From Alphaproteobacteria bacterium (GTDB taxonomy: Bacteria; Pseudomonadota; Alphaproteobacteria; Reyranellales; Reyranellaceae), in assembly GCA_019635875.1 (NCBI GenBank), contig JAHBYP010000008.1:216004-280003 (forward strand): 64,000 nt of DNA, written 5' to 3'. The position numbers and the translations under genes were made by a program. Each line of letters opens with the position of its first letter. Position 1 is the first letter of the stretch. This document shows positions 17,149-25,634 of the stretch, piece after piece. The notes beneath the pieces were generated by a model. It was not told the origin of the DNA. It saw nothing but the letters and a program-made list of their open reading frames with translations, and made no database searches.

Positions 17149-19131
17149 CTACAGGCCGAAGGGATAGGTATCCGGTGCGCCGGGCCGCGCGTGCTCGGCG
17201 CCCAGCGGCGTCACCGCGCTGGTCTCGTCAAACCAGACATAGGCGTCGAATTGCTGCGGCAGCGACGCGTCGCTGTAGTGGCTGAGAAGCTCGCTCTCCG
17301 GCCGGTAGATCACGCCGATGAAGCGCTGCAGCCTTGGCTCCAGCAGCCGGCCGCGCAGGGCCGCATCGCCGCCGAGGTCGAGCAGGAAGCGCGACACGCC
17401 GCTGTCGTGGCAAAGCCGCTCGACGCTGTCGCGATGCGAGGGTCGCACCGCCTTGACCTCCATGTCGCCGTCCCAGTCGTCGGCGGCGGCCACCGTGCCG
17501 GTATGGGTGCCGAAGCCGATCAGCGCCGCCTGCTTGCCGAATCGCTGGCGGCAAAGCTGGCCGAGATTGAGTTCGCCGCGCACATTGCCCATGTCGGTGA
17601 AACGCGCGTCGCCGATATGCGAGTTATGCGCCCAGACGATTGCTTTGGAGTTCGGGCCGCGCGCCTCCAGCAGATTCTGCAGCGTCTCGAACATGTGCGT
17701 GTCGCGCAGGTTCCAGGACTGCGCGCCGCCGTAATACATGATGCGGTAGTAGCGCTCGGCCGAGGCGACCAGGCGCGCGTTCTGCGCCGCGTCGAGGAAG
17801 CTCTCGCCGTCCCGGCCTGCATACTCCAGGCGCCGGCGCAGCAGGTCGCGGCATTGCGCGATCACCGCCTCCTCGCACTTCCCGTAGCCCGCTGTCAGCA
17901 CCGCGCGGCCATAGGTCGCCGGATCGCGCTGCCACGGCGTCAGGCAGCCGTAGCGCTCGCGTGCGACGGCGGCCGCCTGCGGATCGACCCTGTCGAGATA
18001 GGCCAGCACGGCGGCGATCGAGCCGTGCATGTTGTAGAGGTCCAGACCGTAGAAGCCGGCGCGTCGGTCGACTGGCACGCCGTCGTTGTGCGCGCGCATC
18101 CAGTCGAGCAGCGCGTCCATCTCGAGATTGCGCCACATCCAGGTCGGGAAGCGCTGGAATGGCGGCTCGACATCGAGCCGCGCCGGCTTGTGGCGCACGT
18201 AGCGGTCGACAGCGGCTGCGTCCGGCCAGTCGGCCTCGACGGCGAGGATCTCGAAGCCCCGCTTCTCGATCAGGTGGCGCGTGATCGCCGCCCGCCCGTG
18301 ATAGAACTCCGACGTGCCGTGACTGGCCTCGCCCAGCAGGACCACGCGGCGATCGGCGTAGCGCTCGAACAGCGCGCCGAAATTCGGGTCGTCGAGACCG
18401 GGCAAGGGCTCAGCCGCATCGGCGATCATCTGCGACAGGCTGCGCGTTCGCGCCGGCAGATGGCTGCTCGCCGCGCGGCTTCCATCCTCGGCCCAGCCCT
18501 GCTCGCCAATCAGCGGCACGAAGCGCACGCCGCCGAGGTTCTCCTCGTGATAGCGCCGGCCGCTACGTGTCACCTTGACCAGCGACTGCTGGCCGAACTC
18601 GTCGCCCACGGGAATCACCAGGCGGCCGCCGGGCGCGAGCTGCTCCTTCAGCGCCTGCGGCACCGTGGGCCCGCCCGCGGCCACCAGAATCGCGTTGAAC
18701 GGCGCCTCCTCGGGCCAACCCCTGGTGCCGTCGCCGGCACGCACCTCGACATTGTCGCAACCCGCATCGCGCAGCCGTCGCCGCGCAGTCTCGGCCAAGC
18801 TGGCGTGGCGTTCGATGGTGAAGACGCGATCGGCGATCTCCGCCAGCACCGCTGCGGCGTAGCCCGAGCCAGTGCCGATCTCCAGCACCTTGTCGCCGGG
18901 CTTCACCTCGGCGGCCTCGGTCATCAGCGCCACGATATAGGGCTGCGAGATCGTCTGCTGCTCGCCGATCGGCAATGGCGAATCCTCGTAGGCGAACTCC
19001 TCCATGCCGGGCTCGACGAAGGCCTCGCGCGGCACGCGGCGCATCGCATCGAGCACAAGGCGGTCGCGCACGCCGCGCCGCGCGATATGGATGTCGACCA
19101 TGCGGTCGCGGGCGTCGACGACGTCGAGCAC
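17149..19131 (-). CDS. Fusion: protein-L-isoaspartate methyltransferase and erythromycin-esterase domain
   Basis: A 660-residue two-domain protein. The GTG at 19131 follows GCGGAGGCTCCC, which decides the start. Residues about 1-215 form a PIMT-type methyltransferase: LPIGEQQTISQPYIVALM and VLEIGTGSGYAAAVLAEI (SAM loop) are family hallmarks; PIMT repairs isoaspartyl damage in proteins. Residues about 250-650 are an erythromycin-esterase-like domain: LLGEASHGTSEFY (catalytic His), AVEADWPDA (Glu) and AHNSHIGDA (His). This domain family includes macrolide esterases but also enzymes of unknown substrate. PIMT-Ere fusions are recorded in several proteobacteria. No antibiotic resistance role should be assumed. 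Confidence 0.9.
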   Translation of the reverse strand: MLDVVDARDRMVDIHIARRGVRDRLVLDAMRRVPREAFVEPGMEEFAYEDSPLPIGEQQTISQPYIVALMTEAAEVKPGDKVLEIGTGSGYAAAVLAEIADRVFTIERHASLAETARRRLRDAGCDNVEVRAGDGTRGWPEEAPFNAILVAAGGPTVPQALKEQLAPGGRLVIPVGDEFGQQSLVKVTRSGRRYHEENLGGVRFVPLIGEQGWAEDGSRAASSHLPARTRSLSQMIADAAEPLPGLDDPNFGALFERYADRRVVLLGEASHGTSEFYHGRAAITRHLIEKRGFEILAVEADWPDAAAVDRYVRHKPARLDVEPPFQRFPTWMWRNLEMDALLDWMRAHNDGVPVDRRAGFYGLDLYNMHGSIAAVLAYLDRVDPQAAAVARERYGCLTPWQRDPATYGRAVLTAGYGKCEEAVIAQCRDLLRRRLEYAGRDGESFLDAAQNARLVASAERYYRIMYYGGAQSWNLRDTHMFETLQNLLEARGPNSKAIVWAHNSHIGDARFTDMGNVRGELNLGQLCRQRFGKQAALIGFGTHTGTVAAADDWDGDMEVKAVRPSHRDSVERLCHDSGVSRFLLDLGGDAALRGRLLEPRLQRFIGVIYRPESELLSHYSDASLPQQFDAYVWFDETSAVTPLGAEHARPGAPDTYPFGL

Positions 19132-19146
19132 GGGAGCCTCCGCTGA

Positions 19147-19173
19147 CTTCTCCCCACGAAGGCGGGGAGAAAA
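19147..19173. repeat. Short fragment of the TTCTCCCC palindrome family
   Basis: CTTCTCCCC...GGCGGGGAGAA is one arm-pair of the longer element at 26324 and 58650, here without its inner 100 bases. It lies just upstream of the PIMT-Ere start, in the gap to the divergent MFS gene. Confidence 0.65.
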
Positions 19174-19293
19174 GTGCATCCCATCGCTCAACGACCTCGT
19201 CACAGCGACGTTGCCGTCACATGATTTCCCATCACCCATAGGTGCGAATTCTGCGGTTGTGCCGGCGCGCGCGAACGGCCACAGACGCGACCC

Positions 19294-20523
19294 ATGACCC
19301 GTAGTGCCGCACCGCTTCCGCGTGCCCACACCATCGCCGTGCTGATCGGCGCCGCCACGATGCTCTCGCTCAGCATGGGCATGCGCCAGAGCCTGGGCCT
19401 CTTCATGCCACCGATGGTGCGCGACCTGCAGCTCTCGGCCGCCGACTTCACCCTGGCGCTGGCGGTGCAGAACGCGGTGTGGGGCATAACCCAGCCGATG
19501 ATCGGCCCGTGGGTCGACCGTTATGGCGTGCGCTGGATCGCGCTGACAGGCGGCGCGATCTATGCCGTCTCGCTGGCGCTGATGATCTGGGGCGGCTCCC
19601 TGCTGACGCTGATCCTCGGCGCCGGCGTGGGCATCGGCATCGCGCTCTCCTTCACCGCCTTTGCCACGACCTTGAGCGCCGCCACGCGCAGCGTCTCGCC
19701 GCCGCGGCGCGGGCTCGCCGTGGGCATCGTCGCCGCCGCCGGCTCACTTGGCACGCTGATCTGCGCGCCCTTCGCGCAAACCATGATGCAGGCCTTCGAC
19801 TGGCAGATGGCGCTGCTCGGCTTCCTGGCGCTGGCCATCGCCATCCTGCCCGCCGCATTCGCGACGGGCATCGCCGATCGCGTGCCGGTCGCCGCCCCCA
19901 CCGACCGCGCGCTTTCCCTGCGCGAAGCGCTCATCGAGGCCGGCGGCCATCGCGGCTACGTGGTGATGACGGTCGCCTTCTTCGTCTGCGGCCTGCAGCT
20001 GGTGTTCATCACCACGCACCTGCCGACCTATCTCGCCAATTGCGGCATCGACCCGATGGTCGGCGCGCAGGCGCTGGCGCTGATCGGCGCCTTCAATGTC
20101 GTGGGCTCGTTCCTGTTCGGCTGGCTGTCGGACCGCTACTCCAAGCGGCTGCTGCTGGCGATCATCTATCTCGCGCGCACGGCAGTGTTCGGCCTGTACT
20201 TCGCTTTGCCGGCCACGCCGCTGTCGACCCTGTTGTTCGCCGCCGCGATGGGGCTGACCTGGCTGGGCGTGGTGCCGCTGGTCAACGGCCTGATCGCGCA
20301 GATCTTCGGCCTGCGCTTCATGGCGACCCTCTACGGCATCACCTTCTTCAGCCACCAGCTCGGCTCCTTCGTCGGTGCCTGGGGTGGCGGCCTGCTCTAC
20401 GACTGGGGCGGCAGTTACGACCTCGCCTGGAAGATCGGCGTCGTCATCGGCCTGATCGCCGGCACGATGCAGCTGCTGATGGATGAACGGCCGACGGCGC
20501 GCATGGCGGCACAGCCAGCATAG
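19294..20523 (+). CDS. MFS transporter (paralogue of the one at 28887)
   Basis: A 409-residue carrier with about 12 membrane spans. Family marks include SLSMGMRQSLGLFMPPM near the first span, the loop with DRYGVRW (the A-motif region) and a second repeat WLSDRYSKRLLL. It shares many segments with the protein at 28887 (GMRQ-LGLF, FFVCGLQLVFITTHLPTYLA, FGLRFMATLYGITF), so the two are clear paralogues flanking the amidase/ABC cluster. The substrate is unknown; such carriers usually move small organic anions. It is divergent from the PIMT-Ere gene. Confidence 0.88.
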   Translation: MTRSAAPLPRAHTIAVLIGAATMLSLSMGMRQSLGLFMPPMVRDLQLSAADFTLALAVQNAVWGITQPMIGPWVDRYGVRWIALTGGAIYAVSLALMIWGGSLLTLILGAGVGIGIALSFTAFATTLSAATRSVSPPRRGLAVGIVAAAGSLGTLICAPFAQTMMQAFDWQMALLGFLALAIAILPAAFATGIADRVPVAAPTDRALSLREALIEAGGHRGYVVMTVAFFVCGLQLVFITTHLPTYLANCGIDPMVGAQALALIGAFNVVGSFLFGWLSDRYSKRLLLAIIYLARTAVFGLYFALPATPLSTLLFAAAMGLTWLGVVPLVNGLIAQIFGLRFMATLYGITFFSHQLGSFVGAWGGGLLYDWGGSYDLAWKIGVVIGLIAGTMQLLMDERPTARMAAQPA

Positions 20524-20536
20524 CGCCGGGCAGGGT

Positions 20537-20896
20537 TCACGCTGGCGGAAAGGCCCGCGAAGGCGGCGTCGCCAGCATGACCAGGTTGCCATCAGGATCA
20601 TGCACTGGAGCCAGTGTCGAGTAGTCGCCCTTGATGTCATCCCCGAGCGTGATGCCCAGACCCTGCAGCCGGCGGCGTTCGGCCGCGACGTCGTTCACGT
20701 ACAGGAACAACACACCTTTTCCGGCGATCTCCTCGCTGCTCGACAGCATCAACCCGCCATGGTCGAAGAGCTCCCAATGCACCAGCGTGTCCATCGGTCG
20801 GTGGTCCGGCTTGCGACCGAGCAGCTTCGTGTACCAACCTTCGGCTGCCGCGAGATCTGCGGTGAGCAGTGAGGTGTAGCTCTTCTGAAGGTTCAT
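20537..20896 (-). CDS. VOC-family (glyoxalase/bleomycin-resistance-like) protein
   Basis: A 119-residue single-domain protein beginning MNLQKSYTSLLTADLAAAEG, with TCCGGAGACGC before the start. The fold has paired beta-alpha-beta-beta-beta units: YTKLLGRKPDHRP near the first helix, then VHDPDGNLVMLATP, where DPDGN is the usual VOC turn near a metal ligand. Such proteins include glyoxalases, dioxygenases and drug-binding proteins; the function here is open. A longer upstream reading frame exists, but homology begins at this Met. It ends 14 bases from the stop of the convergent MFS gene. Confidence 0.8.
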   Translation of the reverse strand: MNLQKSYTSLLTADLAAAEGWYTKLLGRKPDHRPMDTLVHWELFDHGGLMLSSSEEIAGKGVLFLYVNDVAAERRRLQGLGITLGDDIKGDYSTLAPVHDPDGNLVMLATPPSRAFPPA

Positions 20897-20969
20897 GGTG
20901 CGTCTCCGGAGCCTGATCGGTCCGAACGCCCGCTCGAGCGGCAAAGTTGCAAGCGCGGCCACTGTACAC

Positions 20970-20993
20970 AATTTCGGGTTTCTGCCTGAAATT
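20970..20993. promoter_or_regulatory. AT-rich inverted repeat upstream of the nitrogen cluster
   Basis: AATTTCGGG (20970-20978) and CCTGAAATT (20985-20993) pair at 8 of 9 positions around a 6-nt loop. It sits in the 338-base divergent gap between the VOC gene and the BMP-transporter gene. It could be an operator for either; no known regulator is matched. Confidence 0.4.
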
Positions 20994-21035
20994 TAGGCAC
21001 TGAAGCGCCTTGTGGTTAGTCGCCACCCCTTTCAG

Positions 21036-21097
21036 CCCGAGCACCGCAAGAGAGCCAGGCGGCTTCCCTGGATCCCTCGCGGTGCTCGGGATGACAG
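21036..21097. repeat. Palindromic element, family A (diverged copy)
   Basis: The right arm CTGGATCCCTCGCGGTGCTC plus GGGATGACAGG matches the family; the left arm CCCGAGCACCGC is complementary to the right but altered in the middle. It lies between the AT-rich inverted repeat and the sigma-54-like site. Confidence 0.7.
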
Positions 21098-21161
21098 GAG
21101 ATTTTCCGGATGACGGGGGATTCCAGCCTCGCCGAGGCGCTTGTTCAGCGGCGTTTCCGCG

Positions 21162-21178
21162 TTGGCCCATCGCTTGCT
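21162..21178 (+). promoter_or_regulatory. Candidate sigma-54 (-24/-12) promoter for the nitrogen cluster
   Basis: TTGGCCCATCGCTTGCT has GG and GC exactly 10 bases apart (GG 21164-21165, GC 21176-21177) and matches TTGGCAC-N5-TTGCW except for one base in the -24 element. The start site would fall near 21189, about 45 bases before the BMP-protein ATG. Sigma-54 with NtrC controls many nitrogen-scavenging operons. No clear NtrC site is seen. Confidence 0.6.
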
Positions 21179-21234
21179 CTTCCTCCTGACGCGATCGAGG
21201 CCGCTCGAGGCCTCCGCCTTCAGGGGGAACGCTA

Positions 21235-22347
21235 ATGAACGACTTCACCGCAATCGGCCGCCGCCGTCTGCTCGGCACCACCGCCGCCGGCCTCGCCGCC
21301 GCCACCCTGCCGCTCTCCGGCGCGCTGGCCCAGGGCAAGCCGCTGGTCGTGGGCTTCATCTATGTCGGGCCGCGCGACGACTACGGCTACAACCAGGCCC
21401 ATGCCGAGGGCGCCGCGGCGCTGAAGAAGATGGCCGGGGTGAAGGTGCTGGAAGAGGAGAAGGTGCCGGAGACGGTCGCCGTCGAAAAGTCGATGGAGAG
21501 CATGATCAACCTCGACGGCGCCACGCTGCTGTTCCCGACCTCGTTCGGCTACTTCGACCCGCACATGCTGAAGATCGCGGCGAAGTACCCGAAGATGCAG
21601 TTCCGCCACTGCGGCGGCCTGTGGACCGCGGGCAAGCACCCCGCCAATACCGGCAGCTATTTCGGCTACATCGACGAGGGCCAGTATCTCAACGGCGTCG
21701 TCGCCGGCCACGCCAGCAAGAGCGGCAAGCTGGGCTTCGTCGCCGCCAAGCCGATCCCCCAGGTGCTCCGCAACATCAACGCCTTCACCCTGGGCGCGCG
21801 CTCGGTCAACCCGGCGATCACCACGCAGGTGATCATCACCGGCGACTGGGCGCTGCCGGTCAAGGAAGCCGAGGCGACCAACAGCCTGATCGCCCAGGGC
21901 GTCGACGTCGTGACCTGCCATGTCGACAGCCCGAAGGTCGTGGTCGAGACCGCCGAGAAGCGCGGCATCATGACCTGCGGCTATCACGCCAACCAGGCGA
22001 AGCTGGCGCCCAAGGGCTATCTCACCGGCGCCGAGTGGAACTGGCACAAGGTCTATACCGACTTCATCGCCGACATGAAGGCCAGCAAGGCGCCGGGCAA
22101 TTTCGTGCGCGGCGGCCTGAAGGAAGGCTTCGTCAAGACCTCGCCCTACGGCGCGGCGGTGCCCGAGAAGGCGCGCACCATGGCCGACGGCATCAAGGCG
22201 CAGATGCTGGGCGGCGCCTTCACCATCTTCAAGGGCGCGATGAAGGACAACAAGGGAAACACCGTCATCGCCGCCGGCAAGTCGCACGCCCAGACCGATC
22301 CGTGGCTGGAGACGATGAACTGGATGGTCGAAGGCGTCATCGCCTAG
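21235..22347 (+). CDS. BMP-family ABC transporter substrate-binding protein
   Basis: A 370-residue exported binding protein. It begins with a Tat signal (GRRRLLGTTAAGLAAATLPL) cleaved near GALAQ. The mature chain has the BMP/Med (periplasmic-binding type I) pattern: VGFIYVGPRDDYGYNQAHAE near the start, SFGYFDPHMLKIAAKYP and TGSYFGYIDEGQYLNGVVAG in the middle. BMP proteins bind nucleosides and related small nitrogen compounds; here the neighbouring amidases suggest a urea-like or amide solute. First gene of the cluster, with CAGGGGGAACGC before the ATG and a sigma-54-like site 57 bases upstream. Two permeases follow. Confidence 0.93.
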   Translation: MNDFTAIGRRRLLGTTAAGLAAATLPLSGALAQGKPLVVGFIYVGPRDDYGYNQAHAEGAAALKKMAGVKVLEEEKVPETVAVEKSMESMINLDGATLLFPTSFGYFDPHMLKIAAKYPKMQFRHCGGLWTAGKHPANTGSYFGYIDEGQYLNGVVAGHASKSGKLGFVAAKPIPQVLRNINAFTLGARSVNPAITTQVIITGDWALPVKEAEATNSLIAQGVDVVTCHVDSPKVVVETAEKRGIMTCGYHANQAKLAPKGYLTGAEWNWHKVYTDFIADMKASKAPGNFVRGGLKEGFVKTSPYGAAVPEKARTMADGIKAQMLGGAFTIFKGAMKDNKGNTVIAAGKSHAQTDPWLETMNWMVEGVIA

Positions 22348-22357
22348 GGCGCGGGCG

Positions 22358-23449
22358 GTGAGCGTCACAACGGCCGCCGGCGTCGACGCCGCGCGGCCGG
22401 CGGCGTGGGGTGCCAGGGCGACGGCGGCGGCGCAGGCCGCCGCGCCGACCGTCTTTGCCCTGCTGGTCACGGCGGTGATCTTCGCGATGTTCCTGTTCGC
22501 GTCGGGCGCCGATCCCTTCGAGGTCTACGGCCTGATCTGGACCGGCGCCTTCGCCAGCTGGTTCTCGCTGCAGAACACGCTGCTGCGCGCCGCGCCGCTC
22601 TTGCTGGTGGCGCTGTGCACCGCGCTGCCGGCGCGCCTCGGTCTGGTGATCATCGGCGGCGAAGGCGCGATCGTGCTGGGCGGGCTCGCCGCGGCGGCGA
22701 TCGGCGTGCTGCTGGTCGATGCGCCCTACGTGCCGGCGATGCTGCTGATGGCGGCGGCGGCGATGGTCGCAGGCGCGGCGCTGATCGCGCTGGCCGGCTG
22801 GCTGCGCCACGCGCGCGGCGTCAACGAAACGATCTCCAGCCTGCTTCTGACCTACATCGCCGTCGCGGTATTCAACCACCTGGTCGAAGGCCCGCTGCGC
22901 GATCCCGCCAGCCTCAACAAGCCGTCGACGGCCTCGATCGGCGATCAGCACATGATCGGCGCGATTCCCGGCACCGACGTGCATTGGGGTCTGGCGATCG
23001 GCGTCGTCGTCTGCCTCGCCATGGCCGTGCTGATGCGCAAGACGACCTTCGGCTTCGCCACCCGCATGGTCGGCGGCAATGTGCGTGCCGCGCGGATGGC
23101 CGGCCTGCCGATCGGCCGGCTGGTGATCGCCACCTGCGCCATGGCCGGCGCCGCCGGCGGTCTCGCCGGCATGATCGAGGTCGCCGCCATCCACGGCAAG
23201 GCCAATGCCTCGCTCAATACCGGCTACGGCTTCACCGGCATCCTAGTCGCCTTCCTCGCGCGCCACGAGCCGTCGGCGGTGATTCCCGTCGCGATCCTGT
23301 TCGGCGGCATCAACGCCGCCGGCGGCCTGTTGCAGCGGCGCATGGACCTGCCCGACGCCACCGTGCTGGTGCTGCAGGGCATCCTCTTCGTCGTCCTGCT
23401 CGCCAGCGAAACGCTGCGCGGCCGCAGCATGTTCGGTGGCAAGGCATGA
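22358..23449 (+). CDS. ABC transporter permease, BMP-type (YufP-like)
   Basis: A 363-residue polytopic protein starting at a GTG 10 bases after the BMP stop. It has about ten hydrophobic segments; the region LPIGRLVIATCAMAGAAGGL and TGYGFTGILVAFLARHEPSA are the cytoplasmic-loop and transport-core stretches of BPD_transp_2-type permeases (ribose/nucleoside family). It should pair with the next permease as a heterodimer and take energy from the ATPase at 26490. Same transcript as the binding protein by spacing. Element C1 separates it from the second permease. Confidence 0.93.
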   Translation: MSVTTAAGVDAARPAAWGARATAAAQAAAPTVFALLVTAVIFAMFLFASGADPFEVYGLIWTGAFASWFSLQNTLLRAAPLLLVALCTALPARLGLVIIGGEGAIVLGGLAAAAIGVLLVDAPYVPAMLLMAAAAMVAGAALIALAGWLRHARGVNETISSLLLTYIAVAVFNHLVEGPLRDPASLNKPSTASIGDQHMIGAIPGTDVHWGLAIGVVVCLAMAVLMRKTTFGFATRMVGGNVRAARMAGLPIGRLVIATCAMAGAAGGLAGMIEVAAIHGKANASLNTGYGFTGILVAFLARHEPSAVIPVAILFGGINAAGGLLQRRMDLPDATVLVLQGILFVVLLASETLRGRSMFGGKA

Positions 23450-23463
23450 GCGGCCCAGCACCT

Positions 23464-23592
23464 TACCTTCCCCCGGAGGGGGAAGGTGCCCGACAGGGCG
23501 GATGGGGCATGTCGAAGACGAACACCGCTGTCGTTGAGACATCCCCCATCCGTCGCGCTGCGCGCGCCACCTTCCCCCTCCGAGGGAAGGTA
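23464..23592. repeat. Long palindromic element, family C (copy 1)
   Basis: About 129 bases. Outer arms TACCTTCCCCCGGAGG and CCTCCGAGGGAAGGTA pair, inner arms GGCGGATGGGG and CCCCATCCG also pair, giving a long branched stem. It lies in the gap between the two permease genes. A second copy is at 55036. Confidence 0.8.
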
Positions 23593-23614
23593 GAAAGAAA
23601 TTGCGAGTCCACCC

Positions 23615-24538
23615 ATGGCCGATGACCTCGGGCTCTGGGCCGTGCCGGTGGCGATGCTGGGCGGTGCGATCCGTGTCAGCACGCCGTACATCTTCGTCAG
23701 CCTCGGCGAGTGCCTTACCGAACGCTCGGGCCGCATCAACCTCGGCCTCGAGGGCACGCTGGTGCTGGGCGCGATGGGCGCCTACGGCATCTCCTATCTC
23801 AGCGGCTCGCCGTGGCTCGGCGTGCTGGTGGCGATGGCGGCCGGCGCCTTCCTCGGCGGCCTGCATGCGCTGCTCTGCGGCCTGCCGAAGGTCAACGACA
23901 TCGCCGTCGGCATCGCGCTGATGCTGTTCGGCACCGGCATCGCCTTCTTCCTCGGCAAGCCCTTCGTGCAGCCCAAGGCGCCCAACCTGCCGGCGATTCC
24001 GCTGGGCTGGTGGATCGACCAGCCGGAACTGCGCGCGGCGCTGGAGATCAATCCGCTGTTCGTCGTCGGCATCCTACTGTCGCTGGCGCTGACCTGGTTC
24101 CTCGGCCGCACGCGCTGGGGCCTGATCCTGCGCGCCGCCGGCGACAGCGCCGAAGCCGTGCGCGCCATGGGCTATTCGGCGCAGACCATGCGCTTCGTCG
24201 CCACCACGGCGGGCGGCGCGATGGCCGGCATCGGCGGCGCGTTCCTGTCGCTGTTCTATCCCGGCTCGTGGAACGAGGGCCTGTCGAGCGGCCAGGGCCT
24301 GATGGCGATCGCGCTGGTGATCTTCGCACGCTGGCAGCCGATCCGCTGCATCTGGGCCTCGCTGCTGTTCGGCGCCGCCGGCGCGCTCGGGCCGTCGCTG
24401 CAATCCGTGGGGGTCACCTGGGGCTACTACCTGTTCGGTGCCGCGCCCTACGTGCTGACCCTGGGAATCATGATCGCCACCTGCTCGCCCACGCGCAGCC
24501 TGCGCGGCGCGCCGGCCGAGCTGGGCGTCACGCGATAG
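23615..24538 (+). CDS. ABC transporter permease, BMP-type (YufQ-like)
   Basis: A 307-residue membrane protein, second permease of the BMP importer. Typical features are LGECLTERSGRINLGLEGTL near the N-terminus (conserved in the YufQ/NupQ branch), SYLSGSPWLGVLVAMAAGA and the RAAGDSAEAVRAMGYSAQTM cytoplasmic loop, which docks to the ATPase. Length is normal. The translation start sits 23 bases past element C1, with no strong ribosome site near it, so translation may be weak or coupled. Confidence 0.92.
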   Translation: MADDLGLWAVPVAMLGGAIRVSTPYIFVSLGECLTERSGRINLGLEGTLVLGAMGAYGISYLSGSPWLGVLVAMAAGAFLGGLHALLCGLPKVNDIAVGIALMLFGTGIAFFLGKPFVQPKAPNLPAIPLGWWIDQPELRAALEINPLFVVGILLSLALTWFLGRTRWGLILRAAGDSAEAVRAMGYSAQTMRFVATTAGGAMAGIGGAFLSLFYPGSWNEGLSSGQGLMAIALVIFARWQPIRCIWASLLFGAAGALGPSLQSVGVTWGYYLFGAAPYVLTLGIMIATCSPTRSLRGAPAELGVTR

Positions 24539-24553
24539 ATCATGAAATCCAAG

Positions 24554-24618
24554 TGTCATCCCGAGCGCAGCAAGGGATCCAGGGCGATCCTGGATCCCTC
24601 GCTGCGCTCGGGATGACA
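24554..24618. repeat. Palindromic element, family A
   Basis: 65 bases: left arm TGTCATCCCGAGCGCAGC, right arm GCTGCGCTCGGGATGACA, with complementary GGATCC-containing inner arms and a short variable loop. It lies between the second permease and the formamidase gene. Confidence 0.88.
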
Positions 24619-24635
24619 GGGAGAGGGAGAGAACC

Positions 24636-25634
24636 ATGAGCGGACTGGGCGGACTCAACAAATCGGCCAACGGCGTGGTGATCGGGCTGGTACAGCTGCA
24701 GCTGCCGGTGATCGAGACGCGCGCCGACGTCACGAAGCAGGCGGCGAAGATCGTGTCGATGGTCGCCAAGGCCAGGCGTGGCATGTCGACGATGGATCTC
24801 GTCGTGTTTCCCGAGTACTCGCTGCACGGCCTGTCGATGGACACGCGGCCGGAGATCCTGTGCGATCTCGACGGGCCGGAGGTCGCGTCGTTCCGCAGCG
24901 CCTGTCATGCGAACAGGATCTGGGGCTGCTTCTCGATCATGGAGCGCAACCCCGACGGCAATCCCTACAACAGCGGCCTGATCATCGACGACACCGGCGC
25001 GATCCGCCTCTACTACCGCAAGCTCCATCCCTGGGTGCCGGTCGAGCCATGGGAGCCGGGCAATATCGGCATCCCGGTGTGCGACGGGCCCAACGGCTCG
25101 AAGCTCTCGCTGATCATCTGCCACGACGGCATGTTCCCGGAGATGGCGCGCGAGGCGGCCTACAAGGGCGCCGAGATCATGCTGCGCACCGCCGGCTACA
25201 CCGCGCCGATCCGCCATGCCTGGAAAGTCACCAACCAGTCCAACGCCTTCTGCAACCTGATGGCCACCGCCTCGGTCTGCATGTGTGGCACCGACGGCAC
25301 GTTCAACTCGATGGGCGAGGCGATGATCTGCGACTTCGACGGCACGATGCTGGTCGAAGGCAGCGGCGTGCCCGACGAGATCATCACCGCGGAAGTAAGG
25401 CCCGACCTGATCCGCGAGGCGCGCAACGGGTGGGGCGTGGAGAACAACATCTACCAGTTCGGCCATCGCGGCTACGTCGCGGTCAGGGACGGCGCCGGCG
25501 ACTGCCCCTACACCTATATGCGCGACCTCGTCGGCGGCAAATACCGCCTGCCGTGGGAGGACCAGGTGAAGGTCAAGGACGGCACGAGCTGCGGCTTCCC
25601 GGTGCCCAACCGCAGCTACGGAGGCGCGTCGTGA
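24636..25634 (+). CDS. amiF: Formamidase, carbon-nitrogen hydrolase family
   Basis: A 332-residue nitrilase-superfamily amidase. Catalytic triad by position and motif: Glu60 (VVFPEYS), Lys129 (YYRKLHPW) and Cys162 (ICHDGM); the 33-residue Lys-Cys spacing equals that of Helicobacter AmiF. Segments [21 protein letters not shown] and GHRGYVA also match that enzyme and not the shorter aliphatic amidase AmiE. AmiF hydrolyses formamide to formate and ammonia in the cytoplasm. It is embedded in the BMP importer cluster and overlaps the next gene by 4 bases, so the two hydrolases are translationally coupled. Substrate breadth beyond formamide is unknown. Confidence 0.88.
   Translation: MSGLGGLNKSANGVVIGLVQLQLPVIETRADVTKQAAKIVSMVAKARRGMSTMDLVVFPEYSLHGLSMDTRPEILCDLDGPEVASFRSACHANRIWGCFSIMERNPDGNPYNSGLIIDDTGAIRLYYRKLHPWVPVEPWEPGNIGIPVCDGPNGSKLSLIICHDGMFPEMAREAAYKGAEIMLRTAGYTAPIRHAWKVTNQSNAFCNLMATASVCMCGTDGTFNSMGEAMICDFDGTMLVEGSGVPDEIITAEVRPDLIREARNGWGVENNIYQFGHRGYVAVRDGAGDCPYTYMRDLVGGKYRLPWEDQVKVKDGTSCGFPVPNRSYGGAS

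Noticed and set aside
17149..18400. Acquired macrolide-resistance gene
   Set aside because: The esterase-like domain is fused to a repair methyltransferase and lies among housekeeping-type genes with no mobile context.
19131..19329. Longer PIMT-Ere protein starting upstream
   Set aside because: The extra 66 codons run through a repeat fragment and into the divergent gene; the GTG with GGAGG is a better start.
20897..21234. Guanidine (ykkC-type) or other riboswitch before the importer
   Set aside because: I looked for the conserved cores and saw none; only a diverged palindrome and a short inverted repeat are present.
24554..24618. Insertion sequence remnants
   Set aside because: No transposase or target duplication is visible; the units are pure palindromes of fixed length.
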